Assembly: GCA_902582875.1 (NCBI GenBank) | Contig: CACHTV010000010.1 | Location: 1-32,614 of the forward strand | Length of the DNA stretch: 32,614 nucleotides | Direction: 5' to 3' | Origin: an uncultured Pelagibacteraceae bacterium | GTDB lineage: Bacteria; Pseudomonadota; Alphaproteobacteria; Pelagibacterales; Pelagibacteraceae | Shown here: piece after piece, positions 23,998 to 32,598 of the stretch | How positions within the stretch are numbered: the stretch's first letter is position 1 | Layout: every line of letters begins with the position of its first letter | Notes under the pieces: generated by a model | What the model was told of the DNA's origin: nothing | Databases searched by the model: none | What the model saw: the letters and a program-made list of their open reading frames with translations, nothing else | Translations under genes and position numbers: made by a program

Positions 23998-24926
23998 TGA
24001 AATTTCTAAAGCCAAAATTTTGGGAGAGCAAAAATAATATACTTACAATTTTACTTTTTCCTATTTCTATTTTGTTTTATTTATTAACAACTCTAAAAAA
24101 GACCTTTACATTTTCAAAAAAATTTAAAATTCCAATTATTTGTGTAGGAAATATTTATGTTGGTGGGACTGGTAAAACACCAATATCTATTATGATAGCT
24201 AATAATTTAAAAATTAAGAAAAAAAATCCTGCAATAATAAAAAAATATTACAAAGACCATGAAGATGAGCACAAAATAATCAAGAAAATGAGCGATTGTT
24301 TAATCTTGGATAAAAATAGAGTTGAAGCTATTAAAAAAGCAGAGAGAGAAAATTTTGATTTAGCTATTTTAGATGATGGATTTCAAGATCATAAGATAAA
24401 AAAAAAACTAAATATAATTTGTTTTAATAACAAGCAGCTGATCGGAAACGGTTTAGTTTTCCCAGCAGGTCCATTGAGGGAAAGTTTGAGTTCTTTAAAA
24501 AGAGCACAAATTGTAATTTTAAATGGAGAAAGAAATAAATCATTTGAAAAAAAAATTTTCAATATTTCAAAAAATATTAAAATCTTTTATTCCAAATATT
24601 TACCAAAAAATATTGAAGAATTTAAAAATAAGAAACTTTTTGCTTTTGCTGGTATTGGAAATCCAAGTAATTTTTTTGAATTATTATCTGAATACAATTT
24701 AGATGTTCAAAAAAAAATTACGTTTCCAGATCATTATCAATATAGCTCAAAAGAAATAGAAAATATGAGTCAAATAGCAATAAAAAATAATTTTAAACTT
24801 ATAACTACTGAAAAAGATTTTTATAGAATTAGAAATTATGACTCCAAAAAATTGGGCTATCTGAAGGTTGATTTGGAAATTGGAGAAAAAAATAAGTTTA
24901 TTAATGAGATAATGAATAATTTATGA
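23997..24926 (+). CDS. lpxK: Tetraacyldisaccharide 4'-kinase
   Basis: LpxK phosphorylates the 4' position of the lipid A disaccharide. The 309-residue protein has an N-terminal membrane-associated helix (about 15-32). It has the Walker A motif GGTGKTP (56-62) and the family signature DDGFQDH (D126-H132), which includes the catalytic Asp. FPDHYQY and TTEKDFYR near the C terminus are also family-typical. It overlaps waaA by one base and lpxL by four. No other lipid A backbone gene (lpxA, B, C or D) is in the window. Confidence 0.93.
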   Translation: MKFLKPKFWESKNNILTILLFPISILFYLLTTLKKTFTFSKKFKIPIICVGNIYVGGTGKTPISIMIANNLKIKKKNPAIIKKYYKDHEDEHKIIKKMSDCLILDKNRVEAIKKAERENFDLAILDDGFQDHKIKKKLNIICFNNKQLIGNGLVFPAGPLRESLSSLKRAQIVILNGERNKSFEKKIFNISKNIKIFYSKYLPKNIEEFKNKKLFAFAGIGNPSNFFELLSEYNLDVQKKITFPDHYQYSSKEIENMSQIAIKNNFKLITTEKDFYRIRNYDSKKLGYLKVDLEIGEKNKFINEIMNNL

Positions 24927-25780
24927 TTAAAGTTATAAAATATTTTTTTGAAGCAGTAATTATATATTTATTTTTCTTTATCATAAAATTAATTGGCCTT
25001 TCTGTGAGTCGTTCCTTATTTTCTTTTATCTTTAATAATTTAGGACCGTTTATAAAATCTAGTAACATAGTTAAAAAAAATCTTAATATATTTTCTACCC
25101 ATATATCTGAAAAACAAAAAAAAGAAATAGAACGCAATATGTGGAAAAACTACGGTAAAACTTTTGTAGAGTACATGTTTCTAAATAAGTTTAGAACAGG
25201 TAATCTACACATTCGTATTGAAGGAAAAGAAATACTAGAAGAAATATATCATAAGAAAAAACCAGTTATATTTGTATCTGGTCATTTTGCAAACTTTGAA
25301 CTTATGTCGATGGAATTAACTAAAAATAAAATCAATTTAGCTACTATTTATAGACCATTGAATAATTTTTTTTTAAACCCGCTAATGGAATATTTAAGAA
25401 AAAAATACGTTTGTATTAATCAAATTAAAAAAGGACGTCAAGGTGTAAAAGAATGTGTTGAATATTTGAAAAAAGATCACAGTATTGCACTTATGATTGA
25501 TCAAAGATTGGGTGAAGGTGATAGAGTAACTTTTTTTAATAAAAAAGCACACACTACTTCTCTGCCTGCTCAGTTATCATTAAAATATAATTTAAAAGTT
25601 GTACCTATTTTTATTGAAAGAGAAAAAAAGGATTCTTTTATGATGAAAATATATAAACCAATAGATACTTCATTATTCAAAGATAAATTTGAACTGACTT
25701 TAAAACTAAATCAAATTCTAGAAAAAATGATAATAAAAAATCCAAATCAATGGATTTGGACCCACGACAGATGGAAATAA
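24923..25780 (+). CDS. lpxL: Lipid A late acyltransferase (LpxL/HtrB family)
   Basis: This inner membrane enzyme adds a secondary acyl chain to Kdo-lipid A. The 285 residues start with a hydrophobic anchor (about 9-27). The HX4E catalytic pair is H121 and E126 in SGHFANFE, and a second conserved block is DQRLGEG. The C-terminal WIWTHDRWK is the usual end of this family. The gene overlaps lpxK by four bases. Only one late acyltransferase is present here, so either it is the sole one or its partner is elsewhere. LpxL and LpxM cannot be separated by eye. Confidence 0.92.
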   Translation: MIKVIKYFFEAVIIYLFFFIIKLIGLSVSRSLFSFIFNNLGPFIKSSNIVKKNLNIFSTHISEKQKKEIERNMWKNYGKTFVEYMFLNKFRTGNLHIRIEGKEILEEIYHKKKPVIFVSGHFANFELMSMELTKNKINLATIYRPLNNFFLNPLMEYLRKKYVCINQIKKGRQGVKECVEYLKKDHSIALMIDQRLGEGDRVTFFNKKAHTTSLPAQLSLKYNLKVVPIFIEREKKDSFMMKIYKPIDTSLFKDKFELTLKLNQILEKMIIKNPNQWIWTHDRWK

Positions 25781-25796
25781 AATCATTTTTTATTTC
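25774..25796. terminator. Possible bidirectional terminator between lpxL and DUF2093
   Basis: This is a perfect inverted repeat with nine-base arms (GAAATAAAA / TTTTATTTC) around a five-base loop. It covers both convergent stop codons. As at the rnhA junction the stem is almost purely AT. It has no long U tract beyond the stem itself. Confidence 0.45.
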
Positions 25797-25983
25797 TTAA
25801 GCTCTTATAACGTTCTTTAACCTCTAAAGGTGAATAATAAGCTTCTTGTAATTCTACATTCCAATAATTTAATTTATTTAAAGCTATTTCTTTTCCTGAA
25901 ACAGCGCAAACGACAAAACTACCTTCTTCAATAATATCAAATGAATTGGGTTTATATACAAGTTTAGCTTTTTTTTTATTCAT
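25783..25983 (-). CDS. DUF2093 small protein
   Basis: This 66-residue soluble protein matches the alphaproteobacterial DUF2093 pattern: an N-terminal LVYKPNSFDIIEEGSFVVCAVSG, then an IALNKLNYWNVELQEAY segment and a basic tail. The function of the family is unknown. In several alphaproteobacteria a DUF2093 gene stands next to lpxK-type genes, and here it faces lpxL, which supports the family call. It is divergent from purD with 30 bases between the starts, and its candidate -10 abuts that of purD. Confidence 0.85.
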   Translation of the reverse strand: MNKKKAKLVYKPNSFDIIEEGSFVVCAVSGKEIALNKLNYWNVELQEAYYSPLEVKERYKSLRNKK

Positions 25984-25989
25984 CTATAA

Positions 25990-26001
25990 ATTATATATAA
26001 T
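25990..26001. promoter_or_regulatory. Back-to-back -10 elements of DUF2093 and purD
   Basis: ATTATATATAAT is a 12-base palindrome that reads TATAAT on the plus strand (25996-26001, facing purD) and TATAAT on the minus strand (25995-25990, facing DUF2093). Leaders would be only about six bases for purD and about zero for DUF2093. The -35 regions are poor matches (TTTTTA and TTCATA at 17 bases). Confidence 0.45.
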
Positions 26002-26013
26002 ATATCTTTTCAT

Positions 26014-27282
26014 ATGAATATTGCTTTAATAGGAAGTGGTGGTAGAGAACATGCTTTATGTCAAAAAATACACGATTCTAAATTATCTAAAAAAATAATA
26101 TGCATTCCTGGTAATGCAGGAACTACAAAAATTGCTCAAAATATTAATTTGGACTTCCTTAATTTTCAAAAATTATTGAAAACTATTAAATTTCATAAAA
26201 TAGATTTAGTTATCATTGGACCAGAGGAGCCCTTGGTAAAAGGTTTGGTTGATTATTTAAAAAGACATAAAGTCAGAGTGTTTGGTCCAAATCAGTATGC
26301 TGCTAAACTTGAAGGCTCTAAAGCATTTATGAAATCCTTATGTAAAAAGAATAACATTCCAACTGCACAATTTAAAATATGTAAAAATAAAAAAGATGTA
26401 AATAATTTTTTAAAAAATAGTAACTTACCAGTAGTTGTTAAAGCTGATGGTCTGGCTGCTGGAAAAGGTGTAACAATATGTAAAAATAAAAAAAAAATTT
26501 TAAATGTTTCAAATGAAATATTCAAAGGTAAGTTCAAAACTTCAAAAAAATTAGTCTTAGAAGAATTTTTAGAGGGTGAAGAAGCTAGTTATTTTCTAAT
26601 CGTAGATAAAAAAAATTTTAAATTTTTTGGTTCTGCTCAAGATCACAAGCGAGTAAAAGAAAAAGATAAAGGTCCTAATACAGGAGGCATGGGTGCATAT
26701 TCTCCAGCACCCATAATTAATAAAAATTTGGAAAAAAAAATAATTCAAAAAATAGTAAATCCTACCTTGGCAGCGCTAAAAGAGAAAAAAAAACCCTATA
26801 CTGGATTTTTGTATGTAGGCTTAATGATTAAAAATAATGAACCATATTTAATTGAATATAATGTAAGAATGGGAGACCCTGAATGTCAGGTAATTATTCC
26901 AAGATTAAGTACAGACATAGTTAGCATTTTTGATAAAGCATTAAAAGACGAATTACACAAAATAAATATTAAGTGGAAAAAAACAAAATGTATGACCATA
27001 GTTTTGTGCTCTAAAGGATATCCTGGAAAATATAAAAAAAATAAAAAAATTAAGCAGTTAAAAAAATTTAAATCTAACAAAAGATCATTTATTTTTCATG
27101 CAGGGACAAAATTAATTGACAATCAAATTTTTTCAAATGGAGGTAGAGTTTTAAATGTTACTTCAATTGGAAAAAAATTTAAAACCATTAGAAAAAATAT
27201 TCTGAAAGATATAAAAGAAATAAATTGGAAAGATGGCTTTTTTAGAAAAGATATAGGATGGAGAGTAATTAAAAAGTGGTGA
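26014..27282 (+). CDS. purD: Phosphoribosylamine-glycine ligase (GARS)
   Basis: PurD joins glycine to phosphoribosylamine in step two of purine synthesis. The protein is 422 residues with the family's GSGGREHAL at the N terminus and the GPEEPL segment. The ATP-grasp domain carries the phosphate-binding KADGLAAGKGV, then GFLYVGLM and the metal-binding YNVRMGDPECQ. It is divergent from DUF2093, and its stop overlaps the rsmD ATG (TGATG). Confidence 0.96.
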   Translation: MNIALIGSGGREHALCQKIHDSKLSKKIICIPGNAGTTKIAQNINLDFLNFQKLLKTIKFHKIDLVIIGPEEPLVKGLVDYLKRHKVRVFGPNQYAAKLEGSKAFMKSLCKKNNIPTAQFKICKNKKDVNNFLKNSNLPVVVKADGLAAGKGVTICKNKKKILNVSNEIFKGKFKTSKKLVLEEFLEGEEASYFLIVDKKNFKFFGSAQDHKRVKEKDKGPNTGGMGAYSPAPIINKNLEKKIIQKIVNPTLAALKEKKKPYTGFLYVGLMIKNNEPYLIEYNVRMGDPECQVIIPRLSTDIVSIFDKALKDELHKINIKWKKTKCMTIVLCSKGYPGKYKKNKKIKQLKKFKSNKRSFIFHAGTKLIDNQIFSNGGRVLNVTSIGKKFKTIRKNILKDIKEINWKDGFFRKDIGWRVIKKW

Positions 27283-27845
27283 TGAGGGTTATAAGTGGAA
27301 AATTTAAGGGAAAATCAATTTCTTTTTTAAAATCAAAAATTACAAGACCTCTTAAAGACTCAGTAAAAGAAAATATTTTTAATATAATTACACACTCAAA
27401 TTTACTTAATATAAATCTTAAAAAATCTAATATACTTGACCTTTATTCTGGAGTTGGTTCTTTTGGAATAGAGTGTATTTCAAGAGATGCGAACAAGGTT
27501 GTTTTTGTAGAAAGAGATAATAGTGCTGTAGAAACCTTAAATAAAAATTTATTTAATTTATCCATAAAAAATAAAGCCACAGTTATAAATGAAGAAATAG
27601 TAAGTTTTTTAAATAAAAAACAATTAAAAAAGTTTGATATTTTTTTTTTAGATCCTCCTTTTGCAGATAAATATTTTTTAGAGAAATTAAAACTCATTAA
27701 ACAAAAAAAGATTTATAAAAGTAATCACGTGCTAATCATTCATAGAGAAAATAAATCCTCTGATAATTTTAAGAATTTAATTAACCCTTTGATTGTAAAA
27801 AAGTATGGTCGTTCAAAAATAATTTTCGGAAAATTTTTAGACTAA
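27282..27845 (+). CDS. rsmD: 16S rRNA (guanine966-N2)-methyltransferase RsmD
   Basis: RsmD methylates G966 of 16S rRNA. The protein is 187 residues from the ATG at 27282, which overlaps the purD stop; two GTG codons immediately before it are less likely starts. The N terminus MRVISGKFKGK is typical, and RPLKDSVKENIFNI matches the family's RPT-type segment. The SAM-binding motif I is LDLYSGVGSFGIE and the catalytic motif IV is LDPPF, with F in place of the common Tyr. It converges with pgi, overlapping it by nine bases. Confidence 0.92.
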   Translation: MRVISGKFKGKSISFLKSKITRPLKDSVKENIFNIITHSNLLNINLKKSNILDLYSGVGSFGIECISRDANKVVFVERDNSAVETLNKNLFNLSIKNKATVINEEIVSFLNKKQLKKFDIFFLDPPFADKYFLEKLKLIKQKKIYKSNHVLIIHRENKSSDNFKNLINPLIVKKYGRSKIIFGKFLD

Positions 27846-29054
27846 TAATTTTTTTGTATTAATTTTTACTTCCTCAATAGCTGGTTGATTAAATGGGTTT
27901 ATATTAGAAAGTTTACCAACTATAACTGTTTCCAGCATAAAATAAGAGAATAGTTCTCCTAAAGTGTTTTCGCTAAAATCTCTAATTCTAAATTCTCTAT
28001 AAGGAATATTTTTTTTTTTAAGAGCTTTAACAAAAGCATTTTTTTGAGCATCTTTGATTTGATTTAAACTTTTATTACTTAAAAAATTTACTCTTTTATC
28101 TAAATTTCTTAATTTTATTTTTTTATCATTATTAATATCTTCGCTGAAAATATAAAAAATCTTATCTTTTGGACCATCTAAATAAAGTTGTAATAGACTG
28201 TGATGATCTCTTGGAGCTTTACCAATTGATGGAAAAAAACCCTTGCCTTTTTTTCCTAAACTTTCTGCTATTAATTGTTGACTCCAATAAAGAAACTTAT
28301 CGAGCTTTGAAACATAATTAAAAAATATTAAATTTTTGAATCTATTGTTTTGAAGTAAATTTGTTAACTTAATTGAACTATCTTTCAAAAATTTTTTATT
28401 TTTACTTTTAAAATGAATTAGTAAATTTTTTCTTAATCTCTGAATATTTAATCCCATTAAATAAGCTGGAACCATTCCAGTTTCTGATAAAACAGAATAT
28501 CTTCCTCCAATATAATTCTTATGTTCTATGTGATGTAATTTCATTTTTTGAGAAAGAAGATATAATGGATTATCAAACTTCTCCGAAATAACAATTATAT
28601 TCTTTGAATTTTTTTTTACTATCTTTAAGGCTAGTAAATTAGATAATGTTTCAATTGTATTTCCAGATTTTGATATAACTATAAATAATATTTTTTTTAG
28701 ATTATTTTCAGTCTTTAATTTATTCAGTTTATATTCATTAATATCATCAAAAAATAAAAAGTTTTTTTTGATTTTATCTTTTAAAAAATAATACAAAGCT
28801 TCTGATCCGAGTATTGATCCCCCCATTCCTATGATAGCTACAGTTTTAAATCTTTTAAATTTATAAATATCTTTTATTTTAAAATTAAACTTAAATTCTT
28901 GACTTAAAGAATGTAAAGTATCTTTAGGTTCATCTAAGTTTTTAGTTATATCTTTCAGAATAAGAGAATATTTTTTCTTAAATTTATTATTAAACTTTGA
29001 GCTTAAATATTTTTTTTGAATATTATTGGTATAAATTATTTTTTTATTTTTCAC
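27837..29054 (-). CDS. pgi: Glucose-6-phosphate isomerase, short form
   Basis: Pgi interconverts glucose 6-phosphate and fructose 6-phosphate. At 405 residues it is well below the 540-550 of the E. coli type, but similar short forms exist in some bacteria. SIS-domain motifs are visible: GMGGSILGSEA (77-87) and SKSGNTIET (129-137), which bind the sugar phosphate. GGRYSVLSETG (183-193) contains the conserved Arg R185, and the C-terminal half has RDHHSLLQL. Its start overlaps the DUF3035 gene by four bases, and it is the last gene of the ileS run. Confidence 0.9.
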   Translation of the reverse strand: MKNKKIIYTNNIQKKYLSSKFNNKFKKKYSLILKDITKNLDEPKDTLHSLSQEFKFNFKIKDIYKFKRFKTVAIIGMGGSILGSEALYYFLKDKIKKNFLFFDDINEYKLNKLKTENNLKKILFIVISKSGNTIETLSNLLALKIVKKNSKNIIVISEKFDNPLYLLSQKMKLHHIEHKNYIGGRYSVLSETGMVPAYLMGLNIQRLRKNLLIHFKSKNKKFLKDSSIKLTNLLQNNRFKNLIFFNYVSKLDKFLYWSQQLIAESLGKKGKGFFPSIGKAPRDHHSLLQLYLDGPKDKIFYIFSEDINNDKKIKLRNLDKRVNFLSNKSLNQIKDAQKNAFVKALKKKNIPYREFRIRDFSENTLGELFSYFMLETVIVGKLSNINPFNQPAIEEVKINTKKLLV

Positions 29055-29356
29055 TTGCGAATTTGATTAATTATAGATTGCTCAACAGTGGTTGACCCTT
29101 TTTTTGAAGTTTGTTTTTTATCCATTCTTAATATTTTATTAATTTGATCATTATTACTCTCTTTTTCTTGACTGCCTGATCTTGGTTCTGGCAAATTCTC
29201 ATAATCTGGTGGTAAGCTTAGTGGTTTTCTTTTTTCTACTAAAAATTCATCTGTAGTTTTAATTTTTTCATTTCTTAATGTTTTCCCTATATCACCGCAT
29301 GATTGTAAAAATGATACGATTACTAAATATAGTATTATTTTTTTAATTTTTTTCAT
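29051..29356 (-). CDS. DUF3035 (BamF-like) outer membrane lipoprotein
   Basis: This is a 101-residue lipoprotein. The N-terminal signal peptide ends in a lipobox LQSC with the lipid-modified Cys at C20. The mature part has TTDEF (D36-F38 being the DEF of the family's RxDEF motif, with the Arg replaced by Thr) and PLSLPPDY. Both are typical of DUF3035, a family described as the alphaproteobacterial BamF subunit of the outer membrane beta-barrel assembly machine. It is shorter than most. It lies immediately after lspA (14-base overlap), the gene for the peptidase that would process it, and four bases overlap pgi. Confidence 0.8.
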   Translation of the reverse strand: MKKIKKIILYLVIVSFLQSCGDIGKTLRNEKIKTTDEFLVEKRKPLSLPPDYENLPEPRSGSQEKESNNDQINKILRMDKKQTSKKGSTTVEQSIINQIRK

Positions 29357-29867
29357 TTTTTATAAAAAGTTCTTTGCCTAACAACATAATAATTCCAATT
29401 GTAATAAATATATCTGCCATATTAAAAGTAAACCAGTGTAAATCTTTATAATGAATGTCTATAAAATCTGGAACGGCATTGTAAGTCAATCTATCATAAA
29501 AATTTCCTAACGCTCCACCCAGGACTAAAGAAATAAATATTTTATCAATAAACACTGACTTTATTAACCAATAAATTAGAAAGATTATCACGATACCAAT
29601 TATAGCAGAAATTGAATTATAAATTAAATTTGAATTAAAACTAAAGAGGCCAAAACCTACTCCTGTATTCCATACTAAATCGAAATTAATAAAATCATTT
29701 ATATAAACTCGATTATTATAAAGTTGGTGATCTAATATTTTAATTTTGGAGATTCTGTCTAGAAAAAAAGTTAAGATTATTATTAAAAAACAAATCAAAT
29801 TTTTTTTTTCAAGTATTATAGAAACATTATTTTTATAAAATCTTTTATTAGTGTTCATGCTAGACAT
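29343..29867 (-). CDS. lspA: Lipoprotein signal peptidase (SPase II)
   Basis: LspA removes signal peptides from prolipoproteins in the inner membrane. It has 174 residues and four membrane helices, after an unusually long basic N terminus (about 23 residues before helix one). Conserved segments are FFLDRISK, VWNTGVGFGLF, GGALGNFYDRL and the catalytic aspartates D134 (VPDFID) and D152 (FNMAD). The first ATG overlaps the ileS end by eight bases; an ATG three codons later is an alternative start. The neighbouring DUF3035 lipoprotein is a likely substrate. Confidence 0.95.
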   Translation of the reverse strand: MSSMNTNKRFYKNNVSIILEKKNLICFLIIILTFFLDRISKIKILDHQLYNNRVYINDFINFDLVWNTGVGFGLFSFNSNLIYNSISAIIGIVIIFLIYWLIKSVFIDKIFISLVLGGALGNFYDRLTYNAVPDFIDIHYKDLHWFTFNMADIFITIGIIMLLGKELFIKNEKN

Positions 29868-32598
29868 TATTGTTTATAGCTTTTTCACATCTCTCACATT
29901 TATTATCTAAAATTTTCCAACATCTTGGACATTTAATTCCTTTAGCCTTTGTCACTTCGATGTTTAATTCTTCTTTATTCTTACCTTTAACTTTTTCTGC
30001 TTTAGAGGTAATAAAATATTCAGCCAAATCTATATCTTCTAATAATTTAAAATTTTTTTCATTAGTGATAATCTTTAATTCCGCTTCTAAGCTTGAACCA
30101 ATTTCTTTATTAGATCTTTTTTCCTCTATAGCAATGTTGGCTTCTTGTTTAATTTTAAAAAGCTGATTCCACTTATCATTTAGAATTTTATCTTCCCATT
30201 TTCCAGGAATTTTTGGAAAATTGAATTCATGTATATTCTTTTCATCTTTACTGACTAAGCTATAGATCTCATCTGTAGTAAAAACAAATATTGGAGCAAA
30301 CCATTTTAATAAACACTCTAGAATTATATTTAAAACTATTACACATTCTTTTCTTTTTTTTGAATTAACATTATCACAATATAGAATGTCTTTTCTTATA
30401 TCAAAATAAAATGATGAAAGATCTAGCGCACAAAAGTTTAACAATTCTTTGTAAAGTTTATGAAAATTATAATTTTTCAAATTTTCTTTTACTAAAAGGT
30501 CTAAATTGAAAATTTTATGCAAAATATATTTTTCCAACTCATCAAAATTTTTTATCTCTAATGATTCAAATTTTTGTTTTTCATAATTATCTTTTATATT
30601 TCCTAAAATAAATCTAAAAGTATTTCTAATTTTTCTATAAGATTCGGCATGTTGGGCTAAAATATTCTTATCTATTCTTAAATCTTCGGTATAGTCTGAC
30701 GAAGCCACCCAAGCTCTTAAAATATCGGCTCCATAATTTTTGAGAATTTCTTCTGGAGAAATTACATTGCCAGATGACTTTGACATTTTTAAACCTTTGC
30801 CATCAACAACAAAACCATGAGATAAAATACTATTAAAAGGAGCTCTTCCTCTTGTGCCGCATGACTCTAATAAAGATGAATGAAACCAGCCTCTATGTTG
30901 ATCTGAGCCTTCTAGGTACATATCGGCGGGCCATTTTAAATCTTTTCTTTTTTCTAAAACAAAACTATGAGTAGATCCACTATCAAACCATACCTCAACT
31001 ATATCGTTTAATTTTTCATAATTATTTGAATCATGGTCTTTTCCTAAAAATTTTTCTGCATCATCTGTAAACCAGCAATCAGATCCCTCTTTTTCATAAA
31101 TTTCTGCAATTCTGTCTATTACTTTTTTATCTCTTAATGGTTCTTTCGTTTTTTTATTTATAAAAATTGGTAAAGGAACTCCCCAGACTCTTTGCCTAGA
31201 AACACACCAGTCCGGTCTTCCTTCAATCATAGAAAGCAGACGCTCCTTTCCTTTTTCTGGAAAAAAAGCTGTATCATTTACTGCTTTAATGGCCTTATTT
31301 CTTAAAGAATTCTTTTCCATAGAAATAAACCATTGAGGCGTAGCTCTATAAATTAAAGGAGCTTTAGATCTCCAAGAATGAGGGTAACTATGATGCAGTT
31401 TGTCATTTTTTAATAGTTTGTTGTGCTCTTTAAGTTTTTCTATAACTAAAGGATCTGCTTTAAAAATATGTGTGTCAGTAAAATAAGGTATTTCTTCAGT
31501 ATAAAGACCAGCATCGTTAACAGTATAACTTGATTGAATGTTGTTTTTTAAACATAAGTTAAAATCGTCAGGACCATGACTTGGTGCACAATGAACTATT
31601 CCGGTTCCTTGTTCAAGATCTACAAAGCTAGCATCTAGCATAGGGATATCATGATCAAATTTCATCTTTAAAAATGGATGACTACAAATCGTTCCTTTAA
31701 ATTCAGTACCTTTAAAAGTTTTTAAAACTTTGTGATTTTCTATTTCACAAGATTTAATAATTGAATCAATTAAATTTGTAGCAACAACTATTTTTTTATC
31801 TTTAAAATGATCTAATGAACCAACTTCTAGCAATGAATATTCAATACTGCTATTAAAAGCTAAAGCTTTATTTGCTGGAATAGTCCAAGGTGTTGTTGTC
31901 CAAATTATTATATTAGCATCTTTAAGAAAATCTTTTTTAGTATCTCTAACTTTGAAAGCGACAAAAATCGTATTTGAGGTATGATTCATATATTCAACTT
32001 CTGCATCTGCTAAAGCTGTTTTCTCTACTGTTGACCATAAAACAGGTTTGAATCCCTGATATAAACTCCCATCTAAAAGAAATTTTCCAAGCTCTCTTAC
32101 AATTTGAGCCTCTGCTTCATAACTCATTGTAGAATAATAATTTTTAAAATCTCCTACAACTCCTAGTCTTTGAAATTCTTTTATGTGAACTTGAATCCAT
32201 TTTTTCGCAAATTCTCTACATTCTTGTCTAAAATCTTTGATGGGAACTTCATCTTTATTTTTCTTCTTTTTTTTATATTGCTCTTCTATTTTCCATTCTA
32301 TGGGAAGGCCATGACAATCCCAGCCAGGTACATAAACAGAGTCTTTTCCATTCATCTGATGAAAGCGAGTTATCATATCTTTTAAAATCTTATTAAGCGC
32401 AGTTCCCATATGAATATGACCATTGGCATAAGGAGGACCATCATGAAGAATAAATTTTTCTTTACCCTTTGAATTTTTTCTTAATTTTTCAAAAATTTTA
32501 TTCTTTTCCCATTTTTCCAAAATTAATGGTTCTTTAGTTGGTAAACTTGCTTTCATAGAAAAAGCAGTTTTGGGAAGTTGCAAACTATCTTTAGACAT
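29860..32598 (-). CDS. ileS: Isoleucyl-tRNA synthetase
   Basis: IleS charges tRNA-Ile. The gene is complete within the window (912 residues), with its start 16 bases from the right edge. Class I signatures are PYANGHIHMG (HIGH-type, H61-G65) and KMSKS (604-608). The editing domain lies between them. The C terminus carries a zinc-finger-like CPRC...CERC (C890, C893, C901, C904), which marks it as the bacterial IleS type 1. It leads an overlapping operon ileS-lspA-DUF3035-pgi. Its promoter lies outside or in the last few bases of the window. Confidence 0.97.
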   Translation of the reverse strand: MSKDSLQLPKTAFSMKASLPTKEPLILEKWEKNKIFEKLRKNSKGKEKFILHDGPPYANGHIHMGTALNKILKDMITRFHQMNGKDSVYVPGWDCHGLPIEWKIEEQYKKKKKNKDEVPIKDFRQECREFAKKWIQVHIKEFQRLGVVGDFKNYYSTMSYEAEAQIVRELGKFLLDGSLYQGFKPVLWSTVEKTALADAEVEYMNHTSNTIFVAFKVRDTKKDFLKDANIIIWTTTPWTIPANKALAFNSSIEYSLLEVGSLDHFKDKKIVVATNLIDSIIKSCEIENHKVLKTFKGTEFKGTICSHPFLKMKFDHDIPMLDASFVDLEQGTGIVHCAPSHGPDDFNLCLKNNIQSSYTVNDAGLYTEEIPYFTDTHIFKADPLVIEKLKEHNKLLKNDKLHHSYPHSWRSKAPLIYRATPQWFISMEKNSLRNKAIKAVNDTAFFPEKGKERLLSMIEGRPDWCVSRQRVWGVPLPIFINKKTKEPLRDKKVIDRIAEIYEKEGSDCWFTDDAEKFLGKDHDSNNYEKLNDIVEVWFDSGSTHSFVLEKRKDLKWPADMYLEGSDQHRGWFHSSLLESCGTRGRAPFNSILSHGFVVDGKGLKMSKSSGNVISPEEILKNYGADILRAWVASSDYTEDLRIDKNILAQHAESYRKIRNTFRFILGNIKDNYEKQKFESLEIKNFDELEKYILHKIFNLDLLVKENLKNYNFHKLYKELLNFCALDLSSFYFDIRKDILYCDNVNSKKRKECVIVLNIILECLLKWFAPIFVFTTDEIYSLVSKDEKNIHEFNFPKIPGKWEDKILNDKWNQLFKIKQEANIAIEEKRSNKEIGSSLEAELKIITNEKNFKLLEDIDLAEYFITSKAEKVKGKNKEELNIEVTKAKGIKCPRCWKILDNKCERCEKAINNNV

